Part shown: one piece after another, positions 35,201 through 46,900 of the stretch
How positions within the stretch are numbered: the stretch's first letter is position 1
How the letters are laid out: each line of letters begins with the position of its first letter
Assembly (NCBI GenBank): GCA_947172415.1
Contig: OX359201.1
Span: 6,250,501 to 6,314,500 of the forward strand
Direction of reading: 5' to 3'
DNA: 64,000 nucleotides
From: Chondrosia reniformis
Lineage: Eukaryota > Porifera > Demospongiae > Chondrillida > Chondrillidae
The notes under the pieces: generated by a model
What the model was told of the DNA's origin: nothing
The model's database searches: none
Seen by the model: the letters and a program-made list of their open reading frames with translations, nothing else
Translations under genes and position numbers: made by a program

Positions 35201-35894
35201 ACATGTTTATGCAATATGCTAGTAAACCAGTGCTTGTGTGAGAACTACACAGAGTGGTATCATGTAAGAAAATTAAATTCAAATATCCTAAATCAGGTAT
35301 ATAGCAATTGCAGGTTGAATTTCTAATTTAACTTCGGGAGGCCACTAGCTTAAAAACAACTATCAAGGTACTCAATACAGAACAATAATAATAGCTGCTA
35401 GTTAGACTGTTGACAGAAAATATACATTACTGAGACATTGAATAAAAAAAGCAAAAAATGATATTTTCGAAATCCTTTAACAATGCGACCTGATAAAAAG
35501 CGCATGATGTGGGGGCGAGTTGTGACACGATGTAGTCCTCTATAGGATGTGCTATTCATGTTATTATGTCAGCACCTGGTTAGGTAATCACTCAATAACT
35601 TATTCCCATGTCATCACTAGCATTTCAACTGTTTTATCAAATGATGGATGTTGAACAAGATGGTCACCTACCGCGGCGCCTGCATCCAACCGCACAACGT
35701 GACTTCGGATCCAACATGCCCCGTCCGCAGTTCTCCACAAGTGTGTGACCGCGGCGTATGTGAACCTGCCAAAAAGGGTTACTCGTACAATTAAAAATTA
35801 CAGTCAATATGTGCATATCCACGTATTTACCGCTAGACAGCCTTAAGCCCCTAACACAGAAGTACAAAATCTGCTTGCTAAATCGGAGCGCCAT
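32261..35894 (-). CDS. DARS2: Mitochondrial aspartyl-tRNA synthetase
   Basis: Class II aminoacyl-tRNA synthetase of bacterial type charging mitochondrial tRNA-Asp. Nine exons with closing phases: 35894..35831, 35765..35672, 35167..34758, 34679..34561, 34176..33811, 33724..33476, 32960..32819, 32750..32484 and 32418..32261, giving 622 residues (human 645). The start [20 protein letters not shown] looks like a mitochondrial presequence. The anticodon-binding OB fold follows ([20 protein letters not shown]), then [10 protein letters not shown], motif 2 [20 protein letters not shown], and motif 3 [14 protein letters not shown] near the C terminus. The intron 32961-33475 holds a LINE fragment on the opposite strand. 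Confidence 0.95.
32970..33310 (+). mobile_element. 3' end of a LINE-type retrotransposon (L2/CR1-like)
   Basis: Plus-strand frame from about 32975 to the stop at 33219 reads [20 protein letters not shown] and then LNIIRSNLF, the Cys/His pattern found after the reverse-transcriptase domain in the C-terminal end of many LINEs. After the stop come about 60 bp of 3' UTR and an (ATT)n tail, the usual end for L2/CR1-like elements. The copy is 5'-truncated and only its last part remains. It sits antisense in a DARS2 intron, its first bases within about 10 bp of the exon 32960..32819 acceptor. Confidence 0.7.
33325..33420 (+). repeat. Interspersed repeat family, copy 2
   Basis: Follows the LINE tail. 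It shares CATGCTGTATCTATTCT, GGGAACTAAATCTAGTGAG, AGCTTTGGAAGAGGATATAG and GAGTCTTTTCC with the copies at 53030 and (inverted) 17115. Confidence 0.65.
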
Positions 35895-36154
35895 ATTTTC
35901 TAGGGAAAGGCCCACTAAATTTATTACACAACAGTCTTCTCATCCTGAGAAAACCAGCTGTACTAGCTATCAGCTTAATTTTTGATTTTCTATTTAAAAT
36001 AGTTCATCAAGGAACAGTTAAGTCTTCTCCTTCATAGCCTATCCGAAAGTAGTCTACACATGTAGCTGTCCAATTAAAATGAACAATACAGCTGCCATCT
36101 TTCAATTTAAATTTGCAGAGAATAAGAGTTTATAGACACATATAAATACAAAAA

Positions 36155-38176
36155 TTAGTTAGTTTTATCTTCCTTTACTGGTCCAGCCTGGTAGTAAAGA
36201 TCCATAAATGCTTCACAAAGTTCCTGTACAACAGACCTGTCAGGTACAGTCTGGGCCATACCATAGATGGCCCCAGAACCTGTGGGCTTCTGGTGGGGAT
36301 CCTTCATAATCTCTGCCACAACACTCTTCAGATCATTAACAAACTTGTCAGCTACTCCTGCCTGCGTGGGAGAGAGGGAGAGAGGGAGAGAGGGAGAGAG
36401 GGAGCATGGAGGTAACTAAACTGAAAGAAAGGAGTTAGTGACATGTATTCACTGAATAAGGTGTGTACATAATACAGAAATTCTCAACACTGAAAATGAC
36501 AGCAGTTACAAAATAAAACATTTCATACAAATACTTTTACAGGCAATATTATCTAGTTGTTGACAAACACACAATGGTCTATTGTATATAGAAACCTTTC
36601 AAACAGACAACATGATATACAACACGACTAACTATGGTATAGTTGTGCGATGTCTCATACATACCTGTGTGTGGAGGAGGGTGAGACAGATGTGAATACT
36701 AGATGGGAACTGTAGACTGTTGATGTTCCACCCCTTTTCTCCCAAGCCACTGCTCAGCCTGTAGATATCAAACTCTGTGGAGCCTATCCCAATTACACTG
36801 ACTTCTGGGTTGCCAAGGATATAAATCTCTGGAATCTTCTTCAGCTCGGCAGTGATGTATCTGGCAGTTTTGATGACTTTCTTAGTCGACTCAACATACC
36901 CTGCCCGTCCAATATGGACCATAGTGGCCCAGGTGCACACAGCAAGAGCCCCGGGCCTGCTTCCAGCCACAGATGGAGAGGCATAGATTCCTCCTTGCCA
37001 ATCAGGGGCTACAAAAAACTGATATTTTCTAATATTTTTGCTACTGTAAAGTATTACCGAGGATCCTTTGGGACAGAAGCCATATTTATGTGTGTCACAT
37101 GATATGCTTGTGACACCTTTCACTCTAAAATCAAAGGGCCCAATTGGAAATCCAGCTTCTTCCATAAAAGGAAGTAGGAATCCCCCCAAACAGCAATCTA
37201 CATGTAGGTAAATTCCCTTCCTACTGGCCATTGTAGCCATCTCTTCAATGGGATCAATGATGCCGTGAGGAAACCCAGGAGCAGAGGCCACCATTACAAT
37301 TGTACTGGAGGTGATAGCATTGCGCAATGCTTTCAAGTCACACATTCTGGTTGTCTTGACAACAGGAACCCGCACAATCTTCATTCCGAAGTAGCCGGCT
37401 GCTTTATCAAAAGCCGAATGAGCTGATTCGCCACACAGTATCTCAGGTCTGCTAATGCCCCTCTCGTAAGCTATATCTCTGTAGGCCTTCATTGCCATAA
37501 GAATACTTTCAGTGCCTCCAGAGGTCAATATGCCCCCAGCATCATCTCCTCCATGAAACATGCCCACACACATTTGAATAGCTTCAATTTCCAGCTGCCT
37601 GGCATCTGGAAATACATCGGCATGCAAAGGATTGGACCACATGGAAATTCGGTAGATCTGACTGATGAGGTCTGTCAGTTCCTGGCTCCCATTGTAGACA
37701 GTCCCAGAGACAAAACCCTTATCCCAGTTGGCACCCGCTGTAGCCTTTAAGTCAGTTACATGTCGCACAACCTCCTGACCCGACAATCCCTTCTCTGGTA
37801 GCTTCAAATAATGCTTTACGCCTGATTTCATCTTGAAAGCTTCAGATTTTGCCAATTCTCTTTTTGCTTTGTTAATTTCATTCTTAATGCTAGCCCCAAT
37901 TATTGGTAACCGTTTCAAAACACGGAAAAAAGTTTTCTTTATTCGCTTTAACAGCGGTTCTTCTTTGAAAAGAAAATCCCAAGCTAACAAAAACAGGAGC
38001 GTAAATCCAGCCGTTAAGAAGATTAATTGCCAAGGCTCAACCAGTTGGCCATAATTATTCATCAAGTTTCTAATTTCTTTCACTTCTTTAATAATCCTCT
38101 CCCTGAGCTCGTAGTTCTGCCACAGCAGCGCTCCAAAGGCCGGCAGGAAGATGAAGAGAAACAACTTCCTCAACAT
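36155..38176 (-). CDS. SGPL1: Sphingosine-1-phosphate lyase
   Basis: ER-membrane PLP enzyme that irreversibly cleaves sphingosine-1-phosphate into hexadecenal and phosphoethanolamine. Only two exons, 38176..36665 and 36361..36155, giving 572 residues (human 568). A membrane segment lies near residues 50-68 ([20 protein letters not shown]). The PLP domain shows [38 protein letters not shown] and the Schiff-base lysine in [15 protein letters not shown]. The last exon supplies the C-terminal tail ending [20 protein letters not shown] and a few more residues. A GAGAGG-type simple repeat follows its acceptor in the intron at about 36367-36405. Start codon is only 34 bp from that of PTGES2. Confidence 0.96.
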
Positions 38177-38210
38177 TTTTCATACACGTGCAAGCATCTA
38201 ACCAAGAAAA
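38177..38210. promoter_or_regulatory. Ultra-short bidirectional promoter, SGPL1 / PTGES2
   Basis: Just 34 bp lie between the two divergent start codons. The two transcripts must either overlap in their 5' ends or be almost leaderless. No TATA box is present. Confidence 0.6.
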
Positions 38211-39802
38211 ATGGCCACCCAACTGAGCTCGTTCCGAATCAAAGGATCTTTGTCTAAGAATATACCTTATAGGAGTATATATACAACTTTTGAGGTGAAG
38301 AATAGAAACATATTTAAGCGGTCTACTCTGTTAGGGAGCCTTATATCCCTTGCTGGTGGGGTGGTGTTAATGGGGAGAGCATTCGCCAAGGAGGAAGAAG
38401 GCAAGAAGGATTGCGTAGTCTGTAATATATCAGAAGCGTCCGGTCCGAATAAAATTCCCAATTTGAAACTCTACCAGTACAAGTCATGTCCGTTTTGTTG
38501 TAAAGTTAGGGCCTTTCTCGAGTACTATGGAATACAGTACGACACAGTTGAAGTTAACCCTCTCTTTAAAAAAGAGTTACAATTTTCTACATACAAGAAA
38601 GTTCCAGTTTTATTAGCTGGCGATGACCAGCTGAATGACTCGTCTCTTATTCTGAGTGTGCTGAGGAGTTGGATGGTAGGAACTGGAACCATTACACAAA
38701 CTATGGACTTGTATCCAGAGATGTCCTTTCAGGACGGAAGGGGGAAGGAAATGGTTGAGAGGGTAAATCGATATTTTATCATGTTTGGAGATGCAGAACA
38801 GATTGCAGAGCGAAAGTAAGTAAGTGGTAATGCTAAAAGCTTTTGCAGTATGGATAAATTTTGGATTGATTGCAATTGATTAAAACTTAATAATTACTTT
38901 TTAATATTTTGGTGGTTACCATAGAGAGGAGAGGGAGTGGAGGCAGTGGGTGGATGACAGGCTGGTACACAGACTTGCTCCAAATCTCTATCGAACACTA
39001 AACGAGGCTGTATCTGCCATGGATTATATATCTTCAGCTGGAAACTTCAATTTCTTTGAGCGAATCACAGCTAAGTACTATGGAGCTGTAGCAATGTACT
39101 TTTTATCCAAGAGGCTAAAGAAGAAGTATGTTTATATATCACATACATGCAGTACCTCACCAGGCAGTCTTTTCACAGGAAAATAATAGGGACAATTAAA
39201 CAGTAGAAGGCTAATGGTGTCCTTGTGTGTTCTCTTGTAGATATGGTCTAAAGGATGATGTAAGACTGTCTTTGTATGAATGTGTGGACGAATGGTTGGA
39301 TGCTATAGGACCACACAGAAAGTACATGGGAGGGGAAGTCCCTAACCTTGCCGACCTGGTAAGTAGAATATTACACAATCTCATGTTTGTGAGCAAATAA
39401 TCCATACCTAGATCCTGTAAAGAAATTTAATACTATTCTATTTGTTTTGATCTATTGATGCCTACGGGTTGAAACATTCATTTCTAAGGATTTCATTGTT
39501 GCTAAAGCTTGTTAGTCTTATTTCATCTTGTAATTTTACTGTTTCATCCATAACTTAGTACACTTGTAAATAAGATGGTGGTTTAATGTAAGAGCTTATT
39601 TGTAAATTAAATTAAGTACAGTTCACCTCTAATGCAGTCTGTCTACGGAGTGTTGACAAGTATAGAGGGAGAACCAGTGTTTAAGGATGTCCTCCTGCAG
39701 ACTAAGATTGAACCATGGTATAGAGAAATGGCACTGCAAGTCAACCAGCATAAAGGAAGAAACATAGACTCCTGCATAACTGGAACCATAAAACCAAAGT
39801 AA
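38211..39802 (+). CDS. PTGES2: Prostaglandin E synthase 2 (membrane-associated)
   Basis: Glutaredoxin/GST-like protein known in vertebrates for PGH2-to-PGE2 isomerisation and haem binding. Exons 38211..38815, 38925..39125, 39241..39358 and 39638..39802 join in phase, 362 residues (human 377). The N terminus is followed by a hydrophobic segment (LLGSLISLAGGVVLMG, about residues 43-58). The glutaredoxin active site is intact in LYQYKSCPFCCKVRAFLEYY. The GST-like C-terminal half includes EWRQWVDDRLVH, LAPNLYRTLNEA and HRKYMGGEVPNLADLSVYGV. Whether the sponge-type enzyme makes prostaglandins is not shown by sequence. Its divergent partner is also a lipid-signalling enzyme. Confidence 0.95.
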
Positions 39803-42800
39803 TTATTCTGAAAAGGTCTAGTTTATGTTCCTGTACTTTCTGTATAAATGTTTTCTTTATCATTTTTTGTTAGTTAGTTTTGACCAAATACCTTTTAATG
39901 TCATGAGAACCTCATATTGTTTAAAGTCATATTGACTGTCATGCAGGTGACAGGTGGAGAATTGAAAGTCATCAATTTGTAAATGTTAATTAAAAATTGC
40001 TATTAATTTGTTTCCATGACAATTGCTTGGTTGGTATTCTCAAAAATTGTTATTGAACTGTTGCTATGGTAATATATATCAGTCCCTGTATCATAGTATT
40101 GTTACTGCCTTGTTTTAGCTTGTCCTGCTATTGTTCTAAATTAGTTATTGAGCAAAACTGTTCAAAACAAGCAATTTCAACTAGAACATTCTAACAAAGT
40201 TCTCTAATTAGTATAGGCAATCACAAAAATAGTTATCTGAAGAGGTAATCGCACAAAGAATACAAACTGATATGCACTAACAATTGAAACTTCTTAGAAG
40301 AAGACTTTCAAAAGTTTATTTAACACAGTCAGTATCCCCTTTATTTCATTCTAGATCTAGAGTAGCTCATGACTTAATTTCAGAAGGAATGAGGTAACAG
40401 TATATAAATGTGGGATTATACAGATTGTATACATAGCTGCTTGACTTGGATCCATTAATGACTGCCTGTCTTGGGCTGTAATTGTCTATAGCACATTCAT
40501 ATATAGAAATTCAATTATGTTACTATGAAACTTAAATGGCTGGCTATACTTAACAGAAACAACCAGATACCTGGCTCCAAGGCATATAGAGACACTTGTA
40601 AGGACTATAGTAGAGAGAGCTAACCTATTAAATGATTCATGATCCGTGTACATGACCAAGGAGCTCTCCAGCTGAGCAATGCCACATTTCTGGTTTGTAT
40701 GGTGACCAAGGCAACCAAACTGTATAAGGAACACAATTAATTGAGCTTTCTTGGTTTATCCACCACAGCCAATTTAAAGGTACAAAACTTAAAAGCTAAC
40801 TAATTCTATAGGAACAAAAACTAGAACTTAGAATAGCAGGAATTACAGGAATAAACATGGTTGCTTTTCATTGGCCTGGACTGCATGATATACAATTCCA
40901 AGAGTATAGTTCAAATGATCATTCTGATTTGAAGGAATATCATCAAACAATTAAGCTCATACTTTCTGCTATGTATACAAATTACCATGGCAACCCTAAA
41001 TAATATTGCCATAGCAACAGCTGTATTCAATTATTATTAATCAGATGTGCTTGTCTATTTTAGAACAATTGTCCTAACATTTAATTCCATGTACCAAAAC
41101 TCACAAAGCTGCATACAATCTCATAGAGTTGTGCATGCCAACTGTATCTTCTTAGATTTTAGATTTTATAATCTTAGATTTTTCATGCAACATCTCCCAT
41201 CATCTTGTCCATATATCTATTATTTCTCAGTCAAACGTTTCATCCAACAGTGTGCTATGAGACCATAAAGGAATAACAATCAAAGTTATTAACATATATA
41301 GGCAAGTCAAACAAGCACATACAAAGCTGTGAGCGTGGTAAAGTGAACAAGAAGAGAGCTAAGAATTTTACAATCTTAGGCTTTAAATCTAACTATATTA
41401 TCAAGTTTTGACTTCAAATTCACTTGATGGCTGCCATTTTGTTCATCTAATTGGCCTGATCATATGCATGCATATAGACATTGACTTATTGTACATTTCT
41501 CTTCGTGGATTGCAAATTTACGTACATGCTATCCTGAACATTCCAGTTTGTAACAGATTCAATGCTACTCTAGATAGGTAATACGAGAATTTGTAAAGTT
41601 GTACAGGCTTGCCCCCCCCTGTGTAATAGAGCAAGGTCAGCAGATTAATATAACTTGCTGTATGGATTAGCTGTATAAAGTTTCTGTAACCTAAACTGCA
41701 ACTTTTAAACTGCAATAATTTAAACTCCTAAAGTTTCAAAATATATGTAGTCATGTGCATTATAGTTCAGCTGTATATATGCATCTTAGTTTAAAAAGTG
41801 CATACAAGGTAAGACATACATATATGTAGCCATGTACGTCCATTCTTTACTGAATTGACTACTGCTCCCTTAGCTTGAGGCTACCGAAGGCTAAGACAAA
41901 TATGACGTCACTTCAGAACGAAACTACAGCAGGGTCCGACTGTCCCGCCCAAAGTCTCAATAAAAGATCAAGAAAAATTTCAGTTGTACGGCTTACGAGC
42001 CTTCAACTCTGGAGGTCTATGCTTGCGTAGATCGACGCGAAAACCGTGGTAGGAGCACGACCATGGTACACGTCTATCCGAAGGGTCATCGGTGTTCGTA
42101 TAGTGGGGTGGTCTCTCTATCATGGGTTAGTGCCTGGAGATGTATCTCACTATTAATCTTGCTTGTGTGTTTAATTTGGCACTTGCGGATTCTTGCTATA
42201 CGACCCGTACCTGGAGGTTGCGTGGATCCAGTGCCACTACGTAGTCGGTCAGGAAGCTATTGTAGGCTGCCACATCAGGTTGGTTGGAAGACAATTGCAA
42301 TTGGAATTCTACTCAATGTTTATGTCCGTATTATTATAGTATTCTCTACTTCTTTTCTTGTAGTTCATCGATGGGTCCCTACTCTAAAGCAACCTGGCCG
42401 ATCCCAATGAGCTAAAGTCTGTGTGCAGTGCTCTCAAGCTGCGTTGTGTGCACATGATGATTCTCATTGGTGGGAGTTTGTGGTCCGCCAGGGTCGGGCT
42501 TGTTCTGTCCGCAGCGTGAGGCACAGCAAGACTAGTAACTGGTCACAGGACGGTCAGGTACGCCGGATCGCTCCCGAGCAGCTTCTCTTACGACGCCAGT
42601 AGTGGAAGTGTCAAACAGAGTTGTAAACATTTTTTGGGGCACGAAGTACTTCCACCTCCTCGTGGTGTGCCCTGGGATCACTCAGTAAAGTGATGCGAAG
42701 TGAAGTACTGCAGAGTGCAAGAGTCCAGTAATCATTCAAAAGAGGAAAAGTGAAGAACATCATATCTTAAGAACAATCATTTTCCTTTTTAATTTGAAAC

Positions 42801-43955
42801 TCAAAATTGTCAAAAACTTGTACCCTTTTTCATTTCTGAAACGTTGTACATGTTATATTAATTCCAAGTTATTGATGAATTAATTCATGAAGTACTTGTT
42901 ATAACAACTTTTATATATACACAAATATAAAATATAAATTGTGGTAATTGCATATAGCCATGCTCGGACAAGTATAATAAATAGTGAATATCTTTTCATA
43001 TAAACCATATATAATATACAACCCAGTTCATCGCAAATTCATACATCAGATCTATGTAAGCATTCAGTATACTCTTGTAAATTTTTACGTATGAAAAAAA
43101 GAAAACGAGAAAGAAAAAAGAAAAAAAGGAAAGGAAAAAACGAAATGGAAAATGGAAAAAAAGATGAAAAAAGGAAGGTGATATCTGCACAGTGTAGGGG
43201 TGAGTCAAGGCAGCCACCCATCTATATACATTCACTCATCCATTAAGTCAAGTAATTATTCTTAAAGGGTCTACTTATTATAAACTTGCAACTCTCTGTA
43301 TAGTGTTAATTTTAAAGAATTTACAAATAATTTTTGTTGTCAAGACAACCATTATTTAGCTGTAGTGTAAAGTAATATTGACTATCAAGTGAGTCAAATA
43401 AGTTTTTGCAGATGAAGTTGAAAGTCATCATTTTATAAATGTTATCTGAAAAGTTAGACAAAGATGTTGTCTTCCTAGATTATTTCAATTACTTTTTGTC
43501 ATCTCCAGTAAGTCAATCAGTTGAATCAGCTAGTGCCTTGCAGTTAAAAGAGGTAGACAGAATATAGTTCTTGCTGAGAACGAAAATTTGATGGTATTAT
43601 AAATGATTGTTATTATTGGAGAGGCCAAACGGGGAATTAAATTGTCCAGAAAAGAATTAGATTTATCTCAAAGAGAAGAATACCTACCGTAAATTATTCA
43701 TAACTTGTGTACACTCCAAAATGGACCTGCATGTTCCACAGCCTATACAATCTGTCTCACCAGTGAACTCTGGATTTACAGTCATCCACAGAGTCCACTG
43801 ATGACACATAAGATGCCTATATTCCTTGAAATCTTACCCTCCCACCCTTCATTGGATTAAATTAAATTCCCCCTTTCTGAGATCCTTTCTCTCATAAATT
43901 TCCTTTCAGCTCACAGTCATTCTGTATAGTATATTCACTTGTCCTCGTCATACAG
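39803..43955. other. Gene-poor interval
   Basis: No supported gene over about 4 kb apart from the island noted at 41870-42730. It is AT-rich with scattered short frames and a purine-rich tract at 43093-43165. The unseen N-terminal exons of the RGS22-like gene should lie here, but I could not identify them. Confidence 0.5.
41870..42730 (+). other. GC-rich island with a CRE and a Kozak-context ATG
   Basis: This stretch is visibly richer in GC and CpG than its surroundings. It contains a perfect cAMP-response palindrome TGACGTCA at 41903-41910 and an ATG at 42063 in a strong context (ACGACCATGG) opening a 115-codon frame with one hydrophobic segment and no recognised family. It could be the promoter and first exon of the RGS22-like gene, a separate lineage-specific gene or ncRNA, or an inserted foreign fragment. 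Confidence 0.35.
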
Positions 43956-46900
43956 GCATTTACCATACACCTGACATACCAGGCAGATCTTAGGGACTTC
44001 ACCATAAAGGACGATGGTACTGGTATGACACCATCCTCAGTGGAAGATGGCTGCCAACACAAGTTCTTGGTTTGGATTGAGAAGGAGAGGTATCAGCCCT
44101 TCTTACAGTAAGTCAAGCATCCTGAACAGAAAGGTAGATAGCTACAGGAGACCCTACATGAATGTTTTAAGTACACAATGTAACTAATTTCTTCAATAAA
44201 TAATTATTTGACGATTTATTTGCATATGTACGTATATATGTGTGTTTCAATTCTCCATGACAGAAATATCTTTAAAATATCAGATGTAATATTGTATAGG
44301 CTGTTTTTAGCTATACACATGCATATATAGCTTGTAATATGTCCATGTATACGTAATGGTATACTATTTATTGATATAGGTCCAGAATGTTTCTTGAATA
44401 TTGTCTGTGTATGAGGCTAATAAAAGAGTTTAACGAAATGCTTGAAAGTGCATCAAAGCCATCACCCTGTCAAGTCCAAGCTAAAAGACGACGTTCCAAA
44501 ACCACTCCAATGAATATTGTCTCCACTGACCAGTTATCAGCACCATTTCTTCCTAGCATCGAGTCCCTTGATGTTTCAAATGAGAGTCATCATCACCTTG
44601 GCCACGCTTATGTGTTTGAATCAGTCTTCAAGACAATAAACATAATGGATGTTATTGGAAAGGTACATAGCATTATTAGAAAAATATGTAGTCATCTAAG
44701 AATTCTAATTTAGCAAGTTTTATAACTATTGTCATATCAAAAAATAAGATCTAGATACGTAAGTAAATAGGTTCTTTAGAGTCTTGAAGTTCTTATTTCT
44801 TATAAATTACAAGGGAGGGACACTCGGTGACCTTTGGGTCATCACACTGTCCACCAATCACAATCACCAGGCTTCTTCTTGGCACACTGCCGATGACTCT
44901 CTCAAGATACTGCTTCACTGTCGCCCTTCTGGTATCACTAGCCAATGAAGGACAATTACGCAGAGTAACCCAGGTGAACCCGTGATGAAATGACGATGTC
45001 CTTGTCATGACATCCAAAGCAGCGTTATCATTAACGGCATTGTGACATTCTACTCTACTAACTTTCTTCGGTTGCTGTGTATCTACTATGGCCACCTTGG
45101 TTCCATAAGATGTCAAGTAGGAAGGGAAGTCAGTATCCTTCTGGGATCCTAAAGCATTTGGCAACTTCACCCACTGCTTGCTGGATCTCCTGTATTCACA
45201 CAATGTAGCTCCTATTGCCTTCCTTTTCTTCACCAACTCAATGGTTATTCTGGCATCTTCAATAGAATCATGTCCTCTTTGACTTTGCTGAATAACCTTT
45301 CCAAGAACAGAGCTAGCAAGAAACTTTAGTGAAGGCTTAAATGTCAGGCGGCCTGGCCCCTTATATTGAACAAAGAGGAAAGCAGTATCAATGATGTATG
45401 GATGGGCGAATTTCATTGCATGCAAATCCATTTCCAATGAATGTCCTACCAGAATTGCATTTGGTGGAATAAGCTCCTTCAACTTTCTCTGGACATCCTG
45501 TAGAGTGGTATTGACCCCGTGAAACGTGGCGGCTGTAATACCGCTGAACTGCGAGCGATAATCTATAACGTCTCCGTCGGGTTTGACGTATGTATCATAG
45601 ATGCAGCTTCCAGACTCATTGACAACAGAAATTTTAGCCAAGGCTTTCCTTTCGTAAGTCGTTTTGGTAGTGACTACCATTTCACAGTCAATTCCAAACA
45701 AGGGAGAGGATGTAACCACGGGTGGATAAGTTGCGAGATTTGGTAATAGCGACTCAAATCCGACCCCCCCTACCTGCGGATAGGCATCTCTGTGCAACCA
45801 GTCTGGACTGACTAGGAACTCGTAATACGACTCTTCAAAAGCAAAAAGTTTATCAAGAGGTGCTAGCGTTCCGTAGGTCGCGGAAGAAAACTGCAGAATG
45901 AACTGCTTGCTGTTAAGGGGCGTCAAAATATCCTGGGACTGTAAGTCTTCTTCAGTTACGCTTGGGAGACATACAACGAAAGCGGAGTCGATGGATTCCT
46001 TTAACCCTTGCGATGTCCTTGGTACATCTCTGCTCATCAATTTCGTGCTAGTAATGTCTCTAATCACCCTCTGTAAGTTATCAGCTTGAGGCCTTCCAGC
46101 TGTAGAGCAACTCTGGATAAAGCTATCAGCTACATCACTTTGAGCCTGTCCACTGAAGAATGCCATTCTAGCTTTATAAGCTTTGAGATGTGTTCTCTCT
46201 GTGTATGGTGAACAGTGAAGAAATGCTCTCTCTTTTAAAGAGGAGTATCCAATTCTTAGAATTATGCATCCCCTCAGAAGCCGGAAGTGCCATATATAGT
46301 GATTGTATACATACCTACACATGAATATTGCATAAACTTTTCTAAGAATGTTGTTTTCCAGTTACGCCAATGGACCATACCATAATCAAATTTGGTATAG
46401 AGCTCTTGCATATTTCTAATGTTACACAAAGTCAACTTGTATATATTCATCTGTTTGCAGGTTTCAAGAATGAATTCCTTTAAGCAATTCCTGGTAAACA
46501 CTAGAGGTTGTGATTTGATTAATATTTGGCTTGATATTGAAGAGTTGAGTAGGCTCCACTCAGTTAGTGAGAGCGAGGGACATGCCAGAAATGCACCCAT
46601 CCACCCATGGTCAGAACAAAGAAGTTTTATGGAATTGAAATACTCCCATCTGTTATCTTCTGAGGAAGGAAAATTTGATCCTAACCTACTGCAATGCCAA
46701 TCATTTGAAAAACTCAAAGCTTATTGGTTGCCTAGATACCTACTCCAAATCTTCTGGACAGAACAAGGACAAATTTACAAGTAAAGTTTAAATTCTTTTT
46801 GATATAATCCACATTATACATTTATAGTATTGACTTTTTCATTATACTTGTATATACTTTCTGCATAATGTTTATTAGGAAAGACCATTTGCCAATGTTA

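Noticed and set aside
36367-36405. Coding Arg-Glu repeat in SGPL1
   Set aside because: The GAGAGG tract lies just upstream of the last-exon acceptor and is intronic.
42996-43235. Phe-rich membrane-like minus frames
   Set aside because: They come from a purine-rich tract (GAAAA repeats) and have no family pattern.
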